Source: Acidobacteriota bacterium (GTDB taxonomy: Bacteria; Acidobacteriota; Polarisedimenticolia; J045). From it: DNA of 6,955 nt. The position numbers were made by a program, and so were the translations under genes. The notes beneath the pieces are model-generated. The model searched no databases, was not told the DNA's origin, and saw only the letters and a list, made by a program, of their open reading frames with translations. Below, one piece after another: positions 6,372-6,955 of this stretch (position 1 is its first letter; each line of letters starts with the position of its first letter). The stretch is taken from contig JAMOQA010000514.1 of NCBI GenBank assembly GCA_027064265.1, positions 1 to 6,955 of the forward strand, read 5' to 3'.

Positions 6372-6905
6372 CTAGGGGAGGTCGGCGAGGGCGGCGGCGT
6401 ACGCGTCGTACGTGGCCCGGTCGAAGAGGACGACCCGGACCTCGTCGAGGACGTCCGGGTGCTCGAGGATCCAGTCCCGCACGGTCCCGAGGGCGATCCG
6501 GGCGGCCCGGTCGACCGGGAAGCGGTAGGCCCCGGTGGAGAGGGAGGGGAAGGCCACCGTCCGGGCGCCGATCTCCCGGGCCCGCTCGAGGCTCTCCCTC
6601 CACGCGGAGGCGAGCAGGTCGTCCTCGCCGCGCTTTCCGCCGCTCCACACGGGCCCGACCGCGTGGACCACCCACCGGGCCGGCAGGTTCCCGGCCCCCG
6701 TGACCACGGCCGACCCGGTGGGACACCCGCCGATCCGGCGACACTCCTCCATGATCGAGGGGCCGCCGCGGCGGTGGATCGCCCCGTCGACGCCCCCGCC
6801 GCCGGCGAGCCGGCTGTTGGCCGCGTTGACGATGGCGTCGACCCGCTGTTCGGTGATGTCGCCCTCCACCAGGACGAGGCGCGTCGTTCCGATCGTTCGT
6901 TCCAT
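6372..6905 (-). CDS. Macrodomain O-acetyl-ADP-ribose / ADP-ribosyl hydrolase (MacroD/YmdB type)
   Basis: A single-domain cytosolic macrodomain protein of 177 residues, matching E. coli YmdB in length and along its whole sequence. Such enzymes remove acetyl from O-acetyl-ADP-ribose and cleave mono-ADP-ribose from acidic residues. Motifs seen: GDIT (15-18) for adenine contact, VDAIVNAANSRLAGGGGVDG (22-41) with catalytic Asn30 and Asp40 and the glycine-rich loop, CPTGSAVVTGAGNLPA (61-76), VVHAVGPVW (79-87), and the distal-ribose/phosphate loop PSLSTGAYRFP (120-130). All key residues are intact. On the minus strand an AGGGAGG-type Shine-Dalgarno (complement of about 6913-6919) lies about 7 nt before the ATG, fixing the start. 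No sirtuin, ADP-ribosyltransferase or toxin partner adjoins it in this window, so it reads as a housekeeping ADP-ribose hydrolase. It is convergent with the rhomboid gene across the repeat array. Confidence 0.96.
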   Translation of the reverse strand: MERTIGTTRLVLVEGDITEQRVDAIVNAANSRLAGGGGVDGAIHRRGGPSIMEECRRIGGCPTGSAVVTGAGNLPARWVVHAVGPVWSGGKRGEDDLLASAWRESLERAREIGARTVAFPSLSTGAYRFPVDRAARIALGTVRDWILEHPDVLDEVRVVLFDRATYDAYAAALADLP

Positions 6906-6932
6906 CGGCAGGTCCTCCCTCGAGGGGAAGGA

Positions 6933-6938
6933 TAGAAT
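6933..6938 (+). promoter_or_regulatory. Possible outward-facing -10 box
   Basis: TAGAAT (6933-6938) matches the sigma-70 -10 consensus at five of six positions and sits upstream of the macrodomain gene, pointing out of the window. No clear -35 is found at 16-18 bp. It suggests a divergently transcribed gene to the right. The minus strand of the same stretch (ATTCTAT) could instead serve the macrodomain gene. Confidence 0.3.
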
Positions 6939-6955
6939 GCCATCCCACGGTTTCC

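Noticed and set aside
6095..6703. Possible repetitive protein with 39-residue repeats encoded by the array
   Set aside because: All frames show periodic peptides because 117 = 3 x 39; there is no Shine-Dalgarno, the frames run into the antisense of the macrodomain gene, and base changes between copies follow hairpin pairing rather than codon positions.
4637..6943. 768-codon minus-strand frame across the rhomboid, repeat and macrodomain loci
   Set aside because: It is antisense to the rhomboid and out of frame with the macrodomain gene; it stays open through the array only because the repeat length is a multiple of three.

Overview
This is a very GC-rich stretch (by eye above 70%) of bacterial chromosome with five confident protein genes, tightly packed and preceded by good Shine-Dalgarno sequences except at pnp. 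The composition and gene content fit a high-GC, free-living bacterium such as a Myxococcota/Deltaproteobacteria, Acidobacteriota or Methylomirabilota/Rokubacteria-type lineage. The phylum cannot be fixed from this window alone. No rRNA, tRNA, transposase, integrase, phage gene or CRISPR array is visible.

Layout. (1) 38-2143, minus: a fused alpha-beta ADP-forming acyl-CoA (acetyl-CoA) synthetase. (2) 2144-2226: a divergent intergenic region with a TACAAT box and a short inverted repeat. (3) 2227-6046, plus: a three-gene cluster of a small lipoprotein of unknown function, polynucleotide phosphorylase (pnp), and a rhomboid intramembrane protease with a C-terminal TPR-like tail. Lipoprotein and pnp are 11 bp apart (or overlap by 4 bp if a GTG start is used); pnp and the rhomboid gene overlap by 4 bp (ATGA). 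(4) 6047-6371: a 325-bp non-coding gap between convergent genes, filled mostly by a 117-bp tandem repeat (two near-identical copies plus a decaying third) in which each unit is packed with hairpins. (5) 6372-6905, minus: a MacroD/YmdB-type macrodomain ADP-ribose hydrolase. (6) 6906-6955: its leader, plus a possible outward promoter.

How the parts relate. The acyl-CoA synthetase recovers ATP from acyl-CoA thioesters (or activates acids) and stands alone. pnp carries out 3'-to-5' RNA turnover; its usual upstream partner rpsO is not adjacent here. The rhomboid is translationally linked to pnp, but a functional link is only inferred. The macrodomain enzyme removes ADP-ribosyl/acetyl-ADP-ribose groups and has no visible partner in the window.

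The most unusual element is the hairpin-rich 117-bp tandem array at the shared 3' end of the rhomboid and macrodomain genes. It contains alternative, mutually exclusive stems, complementary hairpin tips, and a 15-bp perfect palindrome in its last copy. It is best viewed as a REP/MITE-like palindromic repeat family or a structured 3'-end RNA element; which one cannot be decided from one locus.
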